64,000 nt of DNA, taken from the NCBI RefSeq assembly GCF_000621605.1, contig NZ_JHXX01000010.1, forward strand, positions 62,001 to 126,000, given 5' to 3'. Origin of the DNA: Butyrivibrio sp. MC2021 (GTDB lineage: Bacteria; Bacillota; Clostridia; Lachnospirales; Lachnospiraceae). Of the stretch, positions 1 through 8,161 are shown in pieces; within the stretch, counting starts at the first letter, position 1, and the number at the start of each line of letters is the position of its first letter. The notes beneath the pieces were generated by a model. It was not told the origin of the DNA. It did no database searches and saw nothing but the letters and a program-made list of their open reading frames with translations. The position numbers and the translations under genes were made by a program.

Positions 1-91
1 GGACCCTGATCCCTTTTTCCACCAGATAGTCCACCAGGGCAGGGGTATTATTTGTAGCTATGTCATCAATTGTAAGTACTGCTGTGCTCAT
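1..91 (-). CDS. Polysaccharide deacetylase-like protein, N-terminal part (runs off the window)
   Basis: Only the first 30 codons are present; the rest lies beyond base 1. The start ATG (rc of 89-91) follows a GGAG box about 9 bases upstream. The residues begin MSTAVLTIDDI and continue with a TPALVDYL segment and a GI-x-V strand. This resembles the first strand and helix of the NodB/polysaccharide deacetylase fold, where the Asp pair after L-T-(F/I) belongs to the metal site. Such enzymes deacetylate peptidoglycan or other N-acetylated glycans. The family call rests on a short stretch and is tentative. Confidence 0.5.
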   Translation of the reverse strand, partial: MSTAVLTIDDIATNNTPALVDYLVEKGIRV

Positions 92-104
92 GAGCCTTTT
101 CTCC

Positions 105-191
105 TTATCCTCTTTTCACAATCATAGCCCTTATTATATTAGATTTTATCTGAGTTTGAGAAGTCGCAAATGTCATAAAGCCGCACAGTTT
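105..191 (-). pseudogene. Remnant of a PD-(D/E)XK-like gene (C-terminal tail only)
   Basis: The minus-strand frame ending at the TAA at 105-107 reads MTFATSQTQIKSNIIRAMI. The C-terminus of the intact protein encoded at 15700-16533 reads MTFETSQHALSSNIIKAMI. The DNA also matches closely around 119-175. Upstream in this frame there is a TAG, and the rest of the gene is missing. It is therefore a decayed fragment of a paralogue left just upstream of the deacetylase gene. It is too short to be functional. Confidence 0.7.
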
Positions 192-215
192 CTATTATTA
201 AATTCGCCCAATAAA

Positions 216-261
216 AAATCGTATTCTCAGCATAAATTTTCTACGACTGAAAATACGATTT
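216..261. repeat. Inverted repeat between the remnant and locus A
   Basis: Ten-base arms AAATCGTATT (216-225) and AATACGATTT (252-261) flank a 26-base loop. It lies next to the terminator hairpin at 275-307 and may be a second weak transcript end or a decayed repeat element. Confidence 0.45.
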
Positions 262-274
262 ATTTCGTAACTAA

Positions 275-307
275 AATGGTCCACTAACCCCGTCCCCAGG
301 GACCATT
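275..307 (-). terminator. Palindromic terminator-like element at the end of locus A
   Basis: The arms AATGGTCC and GGACCATT flank a core containing CCCCGTCCCC. The element overlaps the stop codon of the response regulator gene. It belongs to the same family as elements at 31131-31183 and 58772-58865, which also sit exactly at gene ends. Confidence 0.6.
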
Positions 308-1103
308 ATTTGCATTCTGAGGCATACAGCTTCTCAAATATGGTCTCCAGTGATTTCAGCAGTTCCTCTTTTGTGGCGGTTTTCAGGATGTAACCCTGGG
401 GCTTCAGGTTCATAGCCCTGGTAATACTCTCTTTTGTCCCTACTCCGGTCAGAAAGACCACCGGAATATTCGCAGTTATCGTATCGCTCCTTAACATCTC
501 CAGAATCTGGGGTCCATCAACAACAGGCATCGCATAATCCAGGAGCACCAGATCGATCTGATTCTGCATAAGAAAAGTAATTGCCTGCATGCCGGCCGTA
601 ACAATGCTTATAGAATAGCTGTCTTTAAGCCATTCCCTCACCGTTTTGGCATAGGAGGGATCGTCGTCAACAATAAGTATTTTCTTTGTTTCCTTCATCC
701 TGACTTCCATCCTGAAGATCTTGTTTACCATGTCCGCGACTTCTTCGAGTTTTAGCGGTCTGTTGATCCAATGTGTCAGCTTGATCTCCGGTATGCGTTT
801 TAATAGACCATTGTGATAGGACTTGTTGCCTATCAGAATGAGATATTTATTCTTATTCAGGATAGAATCGATGATTTCCTCAAGGGCCTCCTGCTCCGCG
901 GAATCACTCATGATCTCTTCGGGAACAGCTATTACATACATGCTGGTCTTATCCAGGGTCTTCAGGATCTTGTCGATATCAGCCATCATGATTTCAGTAA
1001 AATGCCCCAGATCCTTTATGGTCTTCTCAATACCTCTCACTTCCGTATTCTGCTGAAAAGTGATAACTTTTACGTATTTTCCTCTAATCTTTTTACTGAT
1101 CAT
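306..1103 (-). CDS. Two-domain response regulator of phosphorelay locus A (no DNA-binding domain)
   Basis: A 265-residue cytoplasmic protein. Residues about 140-265 form a complete receiver domain: acidic pocket VDDD near 145-148, predicted phospho-Asp D189 in LLDYAMP, the T of VVFLTG, and a Lys in ILK. Residues 1-130 look like a second, degenerate receiver-like fold without the Asp pocket. There is no output domain, so it may work as a phosphate sink, a relay intermediate or a protein-binding regulator. The gene overlaps the upstream DegV-kinase gene by 11 bases and has a GGAG site before its ATG, so it is translationally linked to its likely partner. It is paralogous to the protein at 42217-43005. 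Confidence 0.85.
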   Translation of the reverse strand: MISKKIRGKYVKVITFQQNTEVRGIEKTIKDLGHFTEIMMADIDKILKTLDKTSMYVIAVPEEIMSDSAEQEALEEIIDSILNKNKYLILIGNKSYHNGLLKRIPEIKLTHWINRPLKLEEVADMVNKIFRMEVRMKETKKILIVDDDPSYAKTVREWLKDSYSISIVTAGMQAITFLMQNQIDLVLLDYAMPVVDGPQILEMLRSDTITANIPVVFLTGVGTKESITRAMNLKPQGYILKTATKEELLKSLETIFEKLYASECK

Positions 1104-4100
1104 CCGCGTTCTCCTCTATAAAATCCAGTATTTTCAGCATCCCGTCATAGTCAAAGCTGTCATAGCACTCCTTTAGTCTGGCCACTTTGTCCGCCTCCTC
1201 TTGGGAGAGTATGCAATCCTCCAGCTTTTCAAAAGCGCCATCTATCATATCAAGGTTCATTGCCCCTGCTCCCTCTTTCAGTTCCTGATAGACTGTCTTA
1301 AGCAGGAACTTGTTGGCAATAGGCTTGGAATCATCATCAGCCTCACTATTGTCTCCTTCAAAGCATGGTGCAAGGCTGGTCAGATATTCTCCGTATTCCT
1401 CCATGACTCTGTCATGATTTGATCTGATATAAGAAATATCTCCTTCTTTTCCGGCAAATTCCAGCAGTCTTGCATCTATAGAAAGGTCCATGGCACCTAC
1501 CAGTTTTGCCGAGCTCTTTAAGGCATGGACTTTTATCGTGTAATTCTCCCAGTCCTCGGTCTCGAAATATCTCTGAAGCTCTGCTTGTTTAGCCGAGATT
1601 GAATCATAAAAGATTTTTAGTACCGTTTTAAAGGAATCCTGGGATCCGCTGTTTTTGAGGCCTTCCTCCACATCTATTCCGGATATGTTTTCATACCAGC
1701 CCAAGCCGCTTTCCTGCTTGCTTTCTTCATTTAAGACACTTGAAAAGCTGCTATTTTCATGATAATTATCCTGATAATCCTCCTGATTGCTCTCTTCCGT
1801 AATGTCATCTTCTTCATCCAGTATTATCTGCTCCTTAGGAAGAAGAAGTCCCAGATTATAGCGCTGTTCACCTTTGTTAATAAAAGCCATTCCAATGGTT
1901 CCGGGACCACAGTTCAATGAAGCAGCAGCACATGCTTTTTGAAAAATGATATTTGCAAAGTTATATTTTTTCTTTATCTGCTCTTCAACCCTGACCAGAT
2001 CCTTTTCCTTAAGATCCGCATAGGTCACAAAAAGTACATCCAGATCCGGGGATATCCCGGGTGTAAACACGGTGTTGATATATTTCTCATAGCATTCCCG
2101 CTTACCACCGGTAAACATCTTATACAGCCTGAATTTATTATTTCTGACTATAATCGAAGGCTTTAGGGCAAGGTTCTTGATAATGCTGTAAACCGCATAG
2201 CTCATGAAGCCCTGCCTCATCATAAACTCCGGCTCCGGTACAATGAAGCTGCAGTGGATATGCTTTTTAATATTCTCAAGTTCTTCTACTATCTTCTCCA
2301 CAGACAGGTTCTGCTGTGCCATTCTGTAGGCTATAAGAACCATAAGACCCATAGCGCTGGAAATACTCTCTGAGTCAACGACCGTTACATTGTCGAAGAC
2401 ACTGGCAGCTTTTCCGGCCCTATGGTACTCTTTGCTCATGCCTGAAGAAAAGGCGATATGGATAATGTTATGGGCCTTCTTTATGTTATCTGCAAAGAAT
2501 TTTTCGAACTCTCCAACCGTAGGAGGCTCAGATTCAAACATCTTGCCATCATTATTCATATAGGAGATCAGCTCGTCGGCGCCGGCTTCCACATTATCGG
2601 AAAAGGTCTTACCATCCACGTGAATATTGAAAGGTATTGTTTCAAGCTGGATCAGATTTCTTACAACGCTCTTGGGCAGATCACACATGGTGCTTGTGGT
2701 GATAAGAATCGGCAATTTACGGCTGTATCCCCTGGCCATGTTCATTTCTTTACCGGAGTTTTCAACGTAGTCTTCGGTGCTGATCTTGTAATCCGGCAGA
2801 TACTTTATAAGCATATCTTCCAGCTGTTTTCCCGATACGGGTTTTACAAGATAGTCGTCAAATCCACTGTTAGTGTAAAGTTCCCTATTCTCAGTACCGG
2901 CATTTGCGGTAAGGACTATCACCGGAGCATTATTGTTCAGACCTCCGGTCTGGCGTCTTATCCTCTCAAGACATTCGATACCGTCCATTTCCGGCATGAG
3001 GTGATCCATCAGAATGACATCATAGGTTCTGGTAAGGGTCTTTTCCAGGGCCTGCTGCCCTGTAAGAGCCACATCAATGAACATTTTTGTGGATTCAAGA
3101 AGCTTCTTTTCAACCTCAAGATTCATCTCGTTGTCATCCACAATAAGGAGCCTTGCTTCAGGGGCTTCAAAACTGCATTCATAGGTATTCTGGAATCTGG
3201 CAGAACCAAAATTCGCTATATTGATCTCACCAACATGCTGAGCATTACTTATCTTTTGCCACAGGGAAACTGTAAAGATCGAGCCCTGGGTATAGACACT
3301 GTTAACAGAGATCTTTCCACCCATAAGCTCTACAAGCTGCTTAACGATAGATAATCCCAGTCCCGTGCCTTCTATAAACCTGTTCTTCTCTTCATCTTCT
3401 CTGTGAAATGCATCAAAAAGATACGGCAATGCCTCCTGCTTTATGCCCATTCCGGTATCAGAAATGCTGAAAACAATGAGAACTCTGTCCCCTTCTATCT
3501 TCTCTCTTTCCATATGGAGGCTTATCTGCCCCTCATTGGTATATTTGACTGCATTATTAAGAATATTGACCAGGATCTGCTTTATACGAACCTCATCTCC
3601 ATACAGCTCTGTGGGTATGGCCGGATCTATATCCACTTCAAACTGAAGGCCCTTCTGCTCTGCATTAAGCCAGATCATGTTAACGATCTCTGATACCAAA
3701 GAAGCTACACTGTAATTCACCGGAATGATATCCATCTTATTTGCTTCGATCTTACTGATATCAAGAATGTCGTTTACCAGGGCCAGCAGCATTTTTCCGG
3801 CGCCCTGAATATTTCTTGCATCTTTTATGATCTCTTCAGAAGCATCGTTCTGTCTCAAAATGATCTCATTCAGACCAAGAATTGAATTGATGGGTGTCCT
3901 GATCTCATGGCTCATATTGGAAAAGAATCGGCTTTGCTGTCTGTTTGCTTCTTCTGCTTTCTTGGTCTCTTCCTGGGCACGCCTGTTTTCCTGCATGAAC
4001 ATATCCTTTTGAAAACGAACCATGGCGTATATACCGGTGCCCACCAAAAGCACTGAAGCTATAGAATCCACGCAAAATTGCATGTCAGTATGGCTATAGA

Positions 4101-4557
4101 TATATTCAGGATGGAAAAAGTACACCACATAGTTCACTATTGTAAGAAGGCCGAGAACTGTCCTGAACGCAGTGCGCTTTGCTCCGGAAAGGGTGAAACC
4201 CACATACATATAGATGAACGGAACCCATATTATTCCGCCACCTTTAGGTCCTCCTCCGAAGAAAAATGTGACCGGCACAATAATGAAGATCAAAGTCGCA
4301 ACCTGAATAATCGCCCCGGCTGTGATCTTTTTAAAGTGAACGCTAAGACATGTCACAACAGGACAGGCTATTATAACAATCCCTAGAACAAAAACTTCCA
4401 CAGGATGCTCTTTTATCAGAATATCCACAATAAAAGCCAGAGCAGCTGTCACGCCGCCCATAATTGCCATGAAACTTATGGTCCGTTCCTCAAAGCTTCT
4501 TTCGGAGCTATGGAGTTGTTGGTCAATGTAACGAATTTTATCCAAAATTAGCTTCAT
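1093..4557 (-). CDS. Hybrid sensor histidine kinase with internal DegV domain and C-terminal HPt (locus A)
   Basis: 1154 residues, far longer than ordinary hybrid kinases. Seen in order: about six membrane segments (28-182), a short coiled linker, HisKA with phospho-accepting H217 (SHEIRTP), HATPase_c with GTGLGLS near 397-403, a receiver with D518 (LMDHLMPEMDG), a DegV-fold domain at about 616-892, an acidic linker, an HPt domain with H1011 (HALKSSAKL), and a helical tail. The DegV assignment rests on the N-terminal TSTMCDLP, PPTVGEF, FSSGMS and VVDSES motifs and the late GPGTIG loop, all at the expected spacing. DegV/FakB proteins bind fatty acids; sensing of an acyl ligand here is an inference. 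The start overlaps the stop of the upstream kinase gene (ATGA) and follows a GGAGG site. A paralogue lies at 44586-48008. Confidence 0.88.
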   Translation of the reverse strand: MKLILDKIRYIDQQLHSSERSFEERTISFMAIMGGVTAALAFIVDILIKEHPVEVFVLGIVIIACPVVTCLSVHFKKITAGAIIQVATLIFIIVPVTFFFGGGPKGGGIIWVPFIYMYVGFTLSGAKRTAFRTVLGLLTIVNYVVYFFHPEYIYSHTDMQFCVDSIASVLLVGTGIYAMVRFQKDMFMQENRRAQEETKKAEEANRQQSRFFSNMSHEIRTPINSILGLNEIILRQNDASEEIIKDARNIQGAGKMLLALVNDILDISKIEANKMDIIPVNYSVASLVSEIVNMIWLNAEQKGLQFEVDIDPAIPTELYGDEVRIKQILVNILNNAVKYTNEGQISLHMEREKIEGDRVLIVFSISDTGMGIKQEALPYLFDAFHREDEEKNRFIEGTGLGLSIVKQLVELMGGKISVNSVYTQGSIFTVSLWQKISNAQHVGEINIANFGSARFQNTYECSFEAPEARLLIVDDNEMNLEVEKKLLESTKMFIDVALTGQQALEKTLTRTYDVILMDHLMPEMDGIECLERIRRQTGGLNNNAPVIVLTANAGTENRELYTNSGFDDYLVKPVSGKQLEDMLIKYLPDYKISTEDYVENSGKEMNMARGYSRKLPILITTSTMCDLPKSVVRNLIQLETIPFNIHVDGKTFSDNVEAGADELISYMNNDGKMFESEPPTVGEFEKFFADNIKKAHNIIHIAFSSGMSKEYHRAGKAASVFDNVTVVDSESISSAMGLMVLIAYRMAQQNLSVEKIVEELENIKKHIHCSFIVPEPEFMMRQGFMSYAVYSIIKNLALKPSIIVRNNKFRLYKMFTGGKRECYEKYINTVFTPGISPDLDVLFVTYADLKEKDLVRVEEQIKKKYNFANIIFQKACAAASLNCGPGTIGMAFINKGEQRYNLGLLLPKEQIILDEEDDITEESNQEDYQDNYHENSSFSSVLNEESKQESGLGWYENISGIDVEEGLKNSGSQDSFKTVLKIFYDSISAKQAELQRYFETEDWENYTIKVHALKSSAKLVGAMDLSIDARLLEFAGKEGDISYIRSNHDRVMEEYGEYLTSLAPCFEGDNSEADDDSKPIANKFLLKTVYQELKEGAGAMNLDMIDGAFEKLEDCILSQEEADKVARLKECYDSFDYDGMLKILDFIEENADDQ

Positions 4558-6623
4558 GACTGTTTTCCTCCCTCATCATTCGAAATATAATTTGGAAGTA
4601 CTTTTATCATGACTTTTTCGAAATCACTAATATTTATGGGCTTACTGATGAAACCGTCAAAGCCCTCTCTGATAAACATTTCCCTGGCCCCGGCCACTGC
4701 GTTTGCTGTAAGGGCAATGACTTTGATGTCTTTTCCGTTATCCCTGGCCATCTGCTTAATGATCTTCATGGCCTCAACGCCGTCCATCTCCGGCATCATG
4801 TGGTCCATAAAGACAACATCATAGTGGTTCTCGGAGATCTTCTGTATGGATTCTTTTCCGCTGCCTGCCGTATCGGTCACCATCTTGTAATTCTTCATAA
4901 TTCCCGTTGCAACAACCAGGTTCATGGGTTCGTCATCTACAACCAGGGCACGGATTCCGTCAAATTCCGGCTTCTCCACAAGGAGCTCTGTTCCAACAAT
5001 GCCCCTTGTAATCTCTCCGTTAAGTACCTTGGCAACAGGATAGCCATACAGCGGTTTTTGCATAACAATAACTCTGCTTCCCAAATTCACCTTAAATCCG
5101 GGATTTGCAGAAATAGCAACTATTATTCCCTCATCACTGAGCTTGTCAAAAAAGAAGGGTATCTCCGAATACTCCTCGGGGCCTGTAAAAATATGAGTGA
5201 TGTTTTTCTTTTCCAGCAGTCTCTTCAGTTCCTTGATGCCGTTTACAGAGTAAAGATTCTGCTTGAGAGCCGATGCAAAATTAAGAGCCATGGCATCATA
5301 GAATTCACGGAGCTTCGGTATCTTAAATTTCTCACTTCTAACATAAAAAACTATGTTTCTTGCAACATTCTGATCCACATAAAGGCACTGGCTGGAGTCG
5401 ATAACCTCCTGTGGTACACTGACACTTACGGTGGTTCCCATGCCTTTTTCGCTCTCTATCTGAACAAAGCCGCTCATTCTGCGGACAAAACCATAGACAA
5501 TATTAAGGCCTATTCCTATTCCGCCGGTGCTTCTGTTTCTTGTCTTATTCGCCTGATAGAGCCCCTTGGAAGCGCTGGCAACCTCTTTTCTGGACATGCC
5601 TATTCCGGTATCGGAAACTTCTATATTCAGGTTTATTCCATATTTTCTTCTGGTGGCGTCAATCTTGAGATACACCCCTCCATGTCTGGTGAACTGCAGG
5701 GCATTGTTGAGAAGGTGCCTTATTATCTTGTGGAGCTTTTTGATATCTCCCTTCATCATTGTGGGAACATTGGGACTTAAATCGATTATGAATTCCAGCT
5801 TACCCTGATTTACATACCCCGAAAGTTCCACAAGAATATCATTGATAAGAGAAGTGATCATATACTTCTCCTCTTCCAGGGGTATCTCTTTCCTCTGAAT
5901 ATCAGTGTAGTCCTGAATATCCTCTATCTGCTGGGCAAGCCTAAGTCCTGCATCACGGACTGATGCTATATCCTGTCTGTCTTCCTTTTGCAGGATCAGG
6001 GTTGTGAGGCCGTTGACCACATTTATAGGGGTTCTGAGCTCATGGGAGATGTTAACAAGGAAATCATCCGTCTCTTTTTCCGCGGTCTTCCTTTCTTCTT
6101 CGTTTTCCCCTATGACCGCCGCATAGCCTTCCCTCTGCCTCATGACACGAATGCAGACATAGTAAATACAGACTTCTGCCACAATATGCAAGATAATTCT
6201 TGATATCACAAGGGATGTGAACTCAACAGAATCACCTCTGATCGCCATAATAAGGTTAAGGAGTATCAGAGAAAAGAATTCCAGCAATATACAATTTAGA
6301 TAAGCAATTTTATCAAACATTGAAAAAGCGACCAACATAAGTGAAGATACCACTTCCAGGTCAAAGAAACTGGTTCCGTGAACACCATGGAACAGCGTCG
6401 CCATGGAGGCAAAGATAAAATAGAAATTTTCGCGAAAACTTACTGTGGAATACTGAAATAAGTGCATCACCCAGGATGCAACGAGACCGGCAATCAAGAG
6501 AGGTGGAACCCAGAATTCCCACCCCTCTGATATACTCTCTATCACCAAACCGGTGCCGGACACAGATATAAGAATCATCAAAGCCAAATGCACACTGGTC
6601 TTTGTATTTATTCTATCCTTCAT
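4554..6623 (-). CDS. Membrane hybrid histidine kinase of locus A
   Basis: Membrane-bound kinase of 689 residues from the ATG at 6623. I chose this start because GGAG stands six bases upstream; an in-frame TTG four codons earlier has no site. About five hydrophobic segments (to roughly residue 162) carry no obvious outside domain. HisKA follows (H194 in SHELRTP), then HATPase_c with a GGIGIGL G-box, a degenerate receiver-like stretch at about 416-536, and a true receiver with D607 (FMDHMMPEMDG). There is no HPt, so phosphate probably passes to the HPt of the next gene or to the free HPt protein at 7589-8161. It is the first gene of the locus A operon, and its stop overlaps the next start. Confidence 0.85.
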   Translation of the reverse strand: MKDRINTKTSVHLALMILISVSGTGLVIESISEGWEFWVPPLLIAGLVASWVMHLFQYSTVSFRENFYFIFASMATLFHGVHGTSFFDLEVVSSLMLVAFSMFDKIAYLNCILLEFFSLILLNLIMAIRGDSVEFTSLVISRIILHIVAEVCIYYVCIRVMRQREGYAAVIGENEEERKTAEKETDDFLVNISHELRTPINVVNGLTTLILQKEDRQDIASVRDAGLRLAQQIEDIQDYTDIQRKEIPLEEEKYMITSLINDILVELSGYVNQGKLEFIIDLSPNVPTMMKGDIKKLHKIIRHLLNNALQFTRHGGVYLKIDATRRKYGINLNIEVSDTGIGMSRKEVASASKGLYQANKTRNRSTGGIGIGLNIVYGFVRRMSGFVQIESEKGMGTTVSVSVPQEVIDSSQCLYVDQNVARNIVFYVRSEKFKIPKLREFYDAMALNFASALKQNLYSVNGIKELKRLLEKKNITHIFTGPEEYSEIPFFFDKLSDEGIIVAISANPGFKVNLGSRVIVMQKPLYGYPVAKVLNGEITRGIVGTELLVEKPEFDGIRALVVDDEPMNLVVATGIMKNYKMVTDTAGSGKESIQKISENHYDVVFMDHMMPEMDGVEAMKIIKQMARDNGKDIKVIALTANAVAGAREMFIREGFDGFISKPINISDFEKVMIKVLPNYISNDEGGKQS

Positions 6624-6777
6624 ATAAGGCTCCAAGTATATATAATAATCCCATTATCAACGTTATTGTGTGCATAATTATGATAATATGTTTTGCAAGA
6701 TTACATATAAACTCAGAGTGAAATTTTATAGAAAAAACAATAAAGCCAATGTAGTCGCTTATATAAACTGAAAAGCT

Positions 6778-7425
6778 TTATAAAATAAACAACAGGATGA
6801 TAAGCGGAAGTGCCTTTCTGTAATCCTTATTCACAAAAAGATATGCTGTTCCAAAAAGGAATCCGGCAACCAGGGAAAATAAGCCAACCATGAGGCTTCC
6901 CCTTGAACCGATGTGGGCAAGGCCCCAGGTAAGACCGAGAATTATGCCGCCGTAGGGGATCTTCTCGTTGCCAAACCACTTCTCGCAGGCCTTCTGAGCA
7001 TACACGATAACAAGGGAGATCAAAAATCCCTCAGCAATATAGTAAATGTACTGGAAAACAAATAAAGGAAGACCCAATCTCTGGAACTCAAGTGCTATCT
7101 TGAATCCGTTCCAGTCCAGATACTTGGTAATGATATTAATAACAATGCAGGCCGCTATGGCGATGTACTGCCAGCCCTTGATCCTGGCCTTTGTCTCTAA
7201 TATCTCGAATCCGGTGGTCTTTTTTCCGATGAAAATAACAAGAATACCGATGGCGATCCAGCCGATGGTAGTTACGATAAAATGAACAATGTTCTGTGCG
7301 GTAGTCAATTCCCCGACGCTGAGCCCCATCATCTTTTCGATCTGCACCAGCAGAAGCTCAAAGGCAAATCCCGCGCAGGCATATAATGCGCACCATAAAT
7401 AATCAAAACCCGTTACTTTTTTCAT
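6778..7425 (-). CDS. Integral membrane protein resembling CPBP (Abi/CAAX-like) family, motif-poor
   Basis: About 215 residues when started at the ATG at 7425, which has an AGGAG site; a longer frame upstream lacks one. It has six or more hydrophobic helices. The C-terminal half carries an AEGF segment, a WGLAHI segment and a late G-x-x-x-GTAYL helix, which recall motifs 1-3 of CPBP intramembrane proteases. The usual EExxxR motif is reduced to a single Glu, so protease activity is doubtful. It is separated from locus A by 154 bases and diverges from the HPt gene. The family call is moderate at best. Confidence 0.5.
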   Translation of the reverse strand: MKKVTGFDYLWCALYACAGFAFELLLVQIEKMMGLSVGELTTAQNIVHFIVTTIGWIAIGILVIFIGKKTTGFEILETKARIKGWQYIAIAACIVINIITKYLDWNGFKIALEFQRLGLPLFVFQYIYYIAEGFLISLVIVYAQKACEKWFGNEKIPYGGIILGLTWGLAHIGSRGSLMVGLFSLVAGFLFGTAYLFVNKDYRKALPLIILLFIL

Positions 7426-7588
7426 TTTAAACTCTCTCCTATATCCCCAAATTATAACTTGATTTCCGCCTAAAAAAGCGGAATCGACTAGAAAAATGTA
7501 CACTAAACAGGCCCCAAAGTAAAGCACTGGAAAGCGTTTATTCAGGCACTTAATAGTGATATACTCAAAATATCGGAGGGTGACTTTT

Positions 7589-8161
7589 ATGGATATTAAT
7601 ATTCCCGGAATTGATATAGAGAAAGCCATTGTGAATTCTGGCTCAGAGGAGCTTTTCATTGAACTTTTGGGTGATGTTTACAAGCTCATGGATGAAAAAA
7701 GCGATCTTGTAGAAACATACCTGAGAGAAAAAGACCTGCAGCGCTACACCGTTCAGGTCCATGCCCTGAAGACCACCTGCCGCATGATAGGCGCCATGGA
7801 TCTTGGTGAGGAGTTTTTTACCCTGGAAAAGCTCGGAAAAGAAAATAATCTAGAGCAAGCGGTTAAGCTCACTCCAGATGTTTTGGATGCTTTCAGATCT
7901 CTAAAACCATTTCTTGAGCCCTATGCCTCCACCGGCAAAGGCCCACAGAAAGAATTCGACAAGGAAGCCTTTTCTGCTCTTCTTAATAAACTCCTTGAAG
8001 CCATAGATGATTTTAATCTGGGCGCCGCTGAAGATATCACAAAGCAGCTGCTCTCCTATAGCTGCGATGAAGATCTTGCAGACAAACTCAGCACCCTTGA
8101 CAAATACGTCTCTAATCTCGATTATGATCAGGCAAAAGAGCTGATCCGGCAGCTAATCTAG
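7589..8161 (+). CDS. Stand-alone HPt phosphotransfer protein
   Basis: A 190-residue soluble protein. The ATG at 7589 follows a GGAGGG site. Residues 1-110 form an HPt four-helix domain with phospho-accepting H58 in VHALKTT, matching HALKSSA in both DegV-kinases. The C-terminal 75 residues also align with the helical tails of those kinases, including the closing D-Y-D segment followed by a hydrophobic helix. It therefore looks like a detached copy of the kinase C-terminus. It lies between locus A and the Cache-kinase/solute-binding operon, both of which contain kinases lacking their own HPt. It overlaps the convergent solute-binding gene by four bases. Confidence 0.8.
   Translation: MDINIPGIDIEKAIVNSGSEELFIELLGDVYKLMDEKSDLVETYLREKDLQRYTVQVHALKTTCRMIGAMDLGEEFFTLEKLGKENNLEQAVKLTPDVLDAFRSLKPFLEPYASTGKGPQKEFDKEAFSALLNKLLEAIDDFNLGAAEDITKQLLSYSCDEDLADKLSTLDKYVSNLDYDQAKELIRQLI

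Noticed and set aside
2458..3354. 298-codon open frame on the plus strand inside the DegV-kinase gene
   Set aside because: It lies wholly opposite a well-supported kinase gene, has no ribosome site and no recognisable domain.
4800..5780. 326-codon open frame on the plus strand inside the locus A kinase gene
   Set aside because: It mirrors the coding strand of the kinase and shows no family features; the matching frame also appears opposite the locus B kinase as expected for a shadow.
6624..6777. Promoter of locus A
   Set aside because: Several AT-rich boxes exist but none has a good -35/-10 pair with 16-18 bp spacing.
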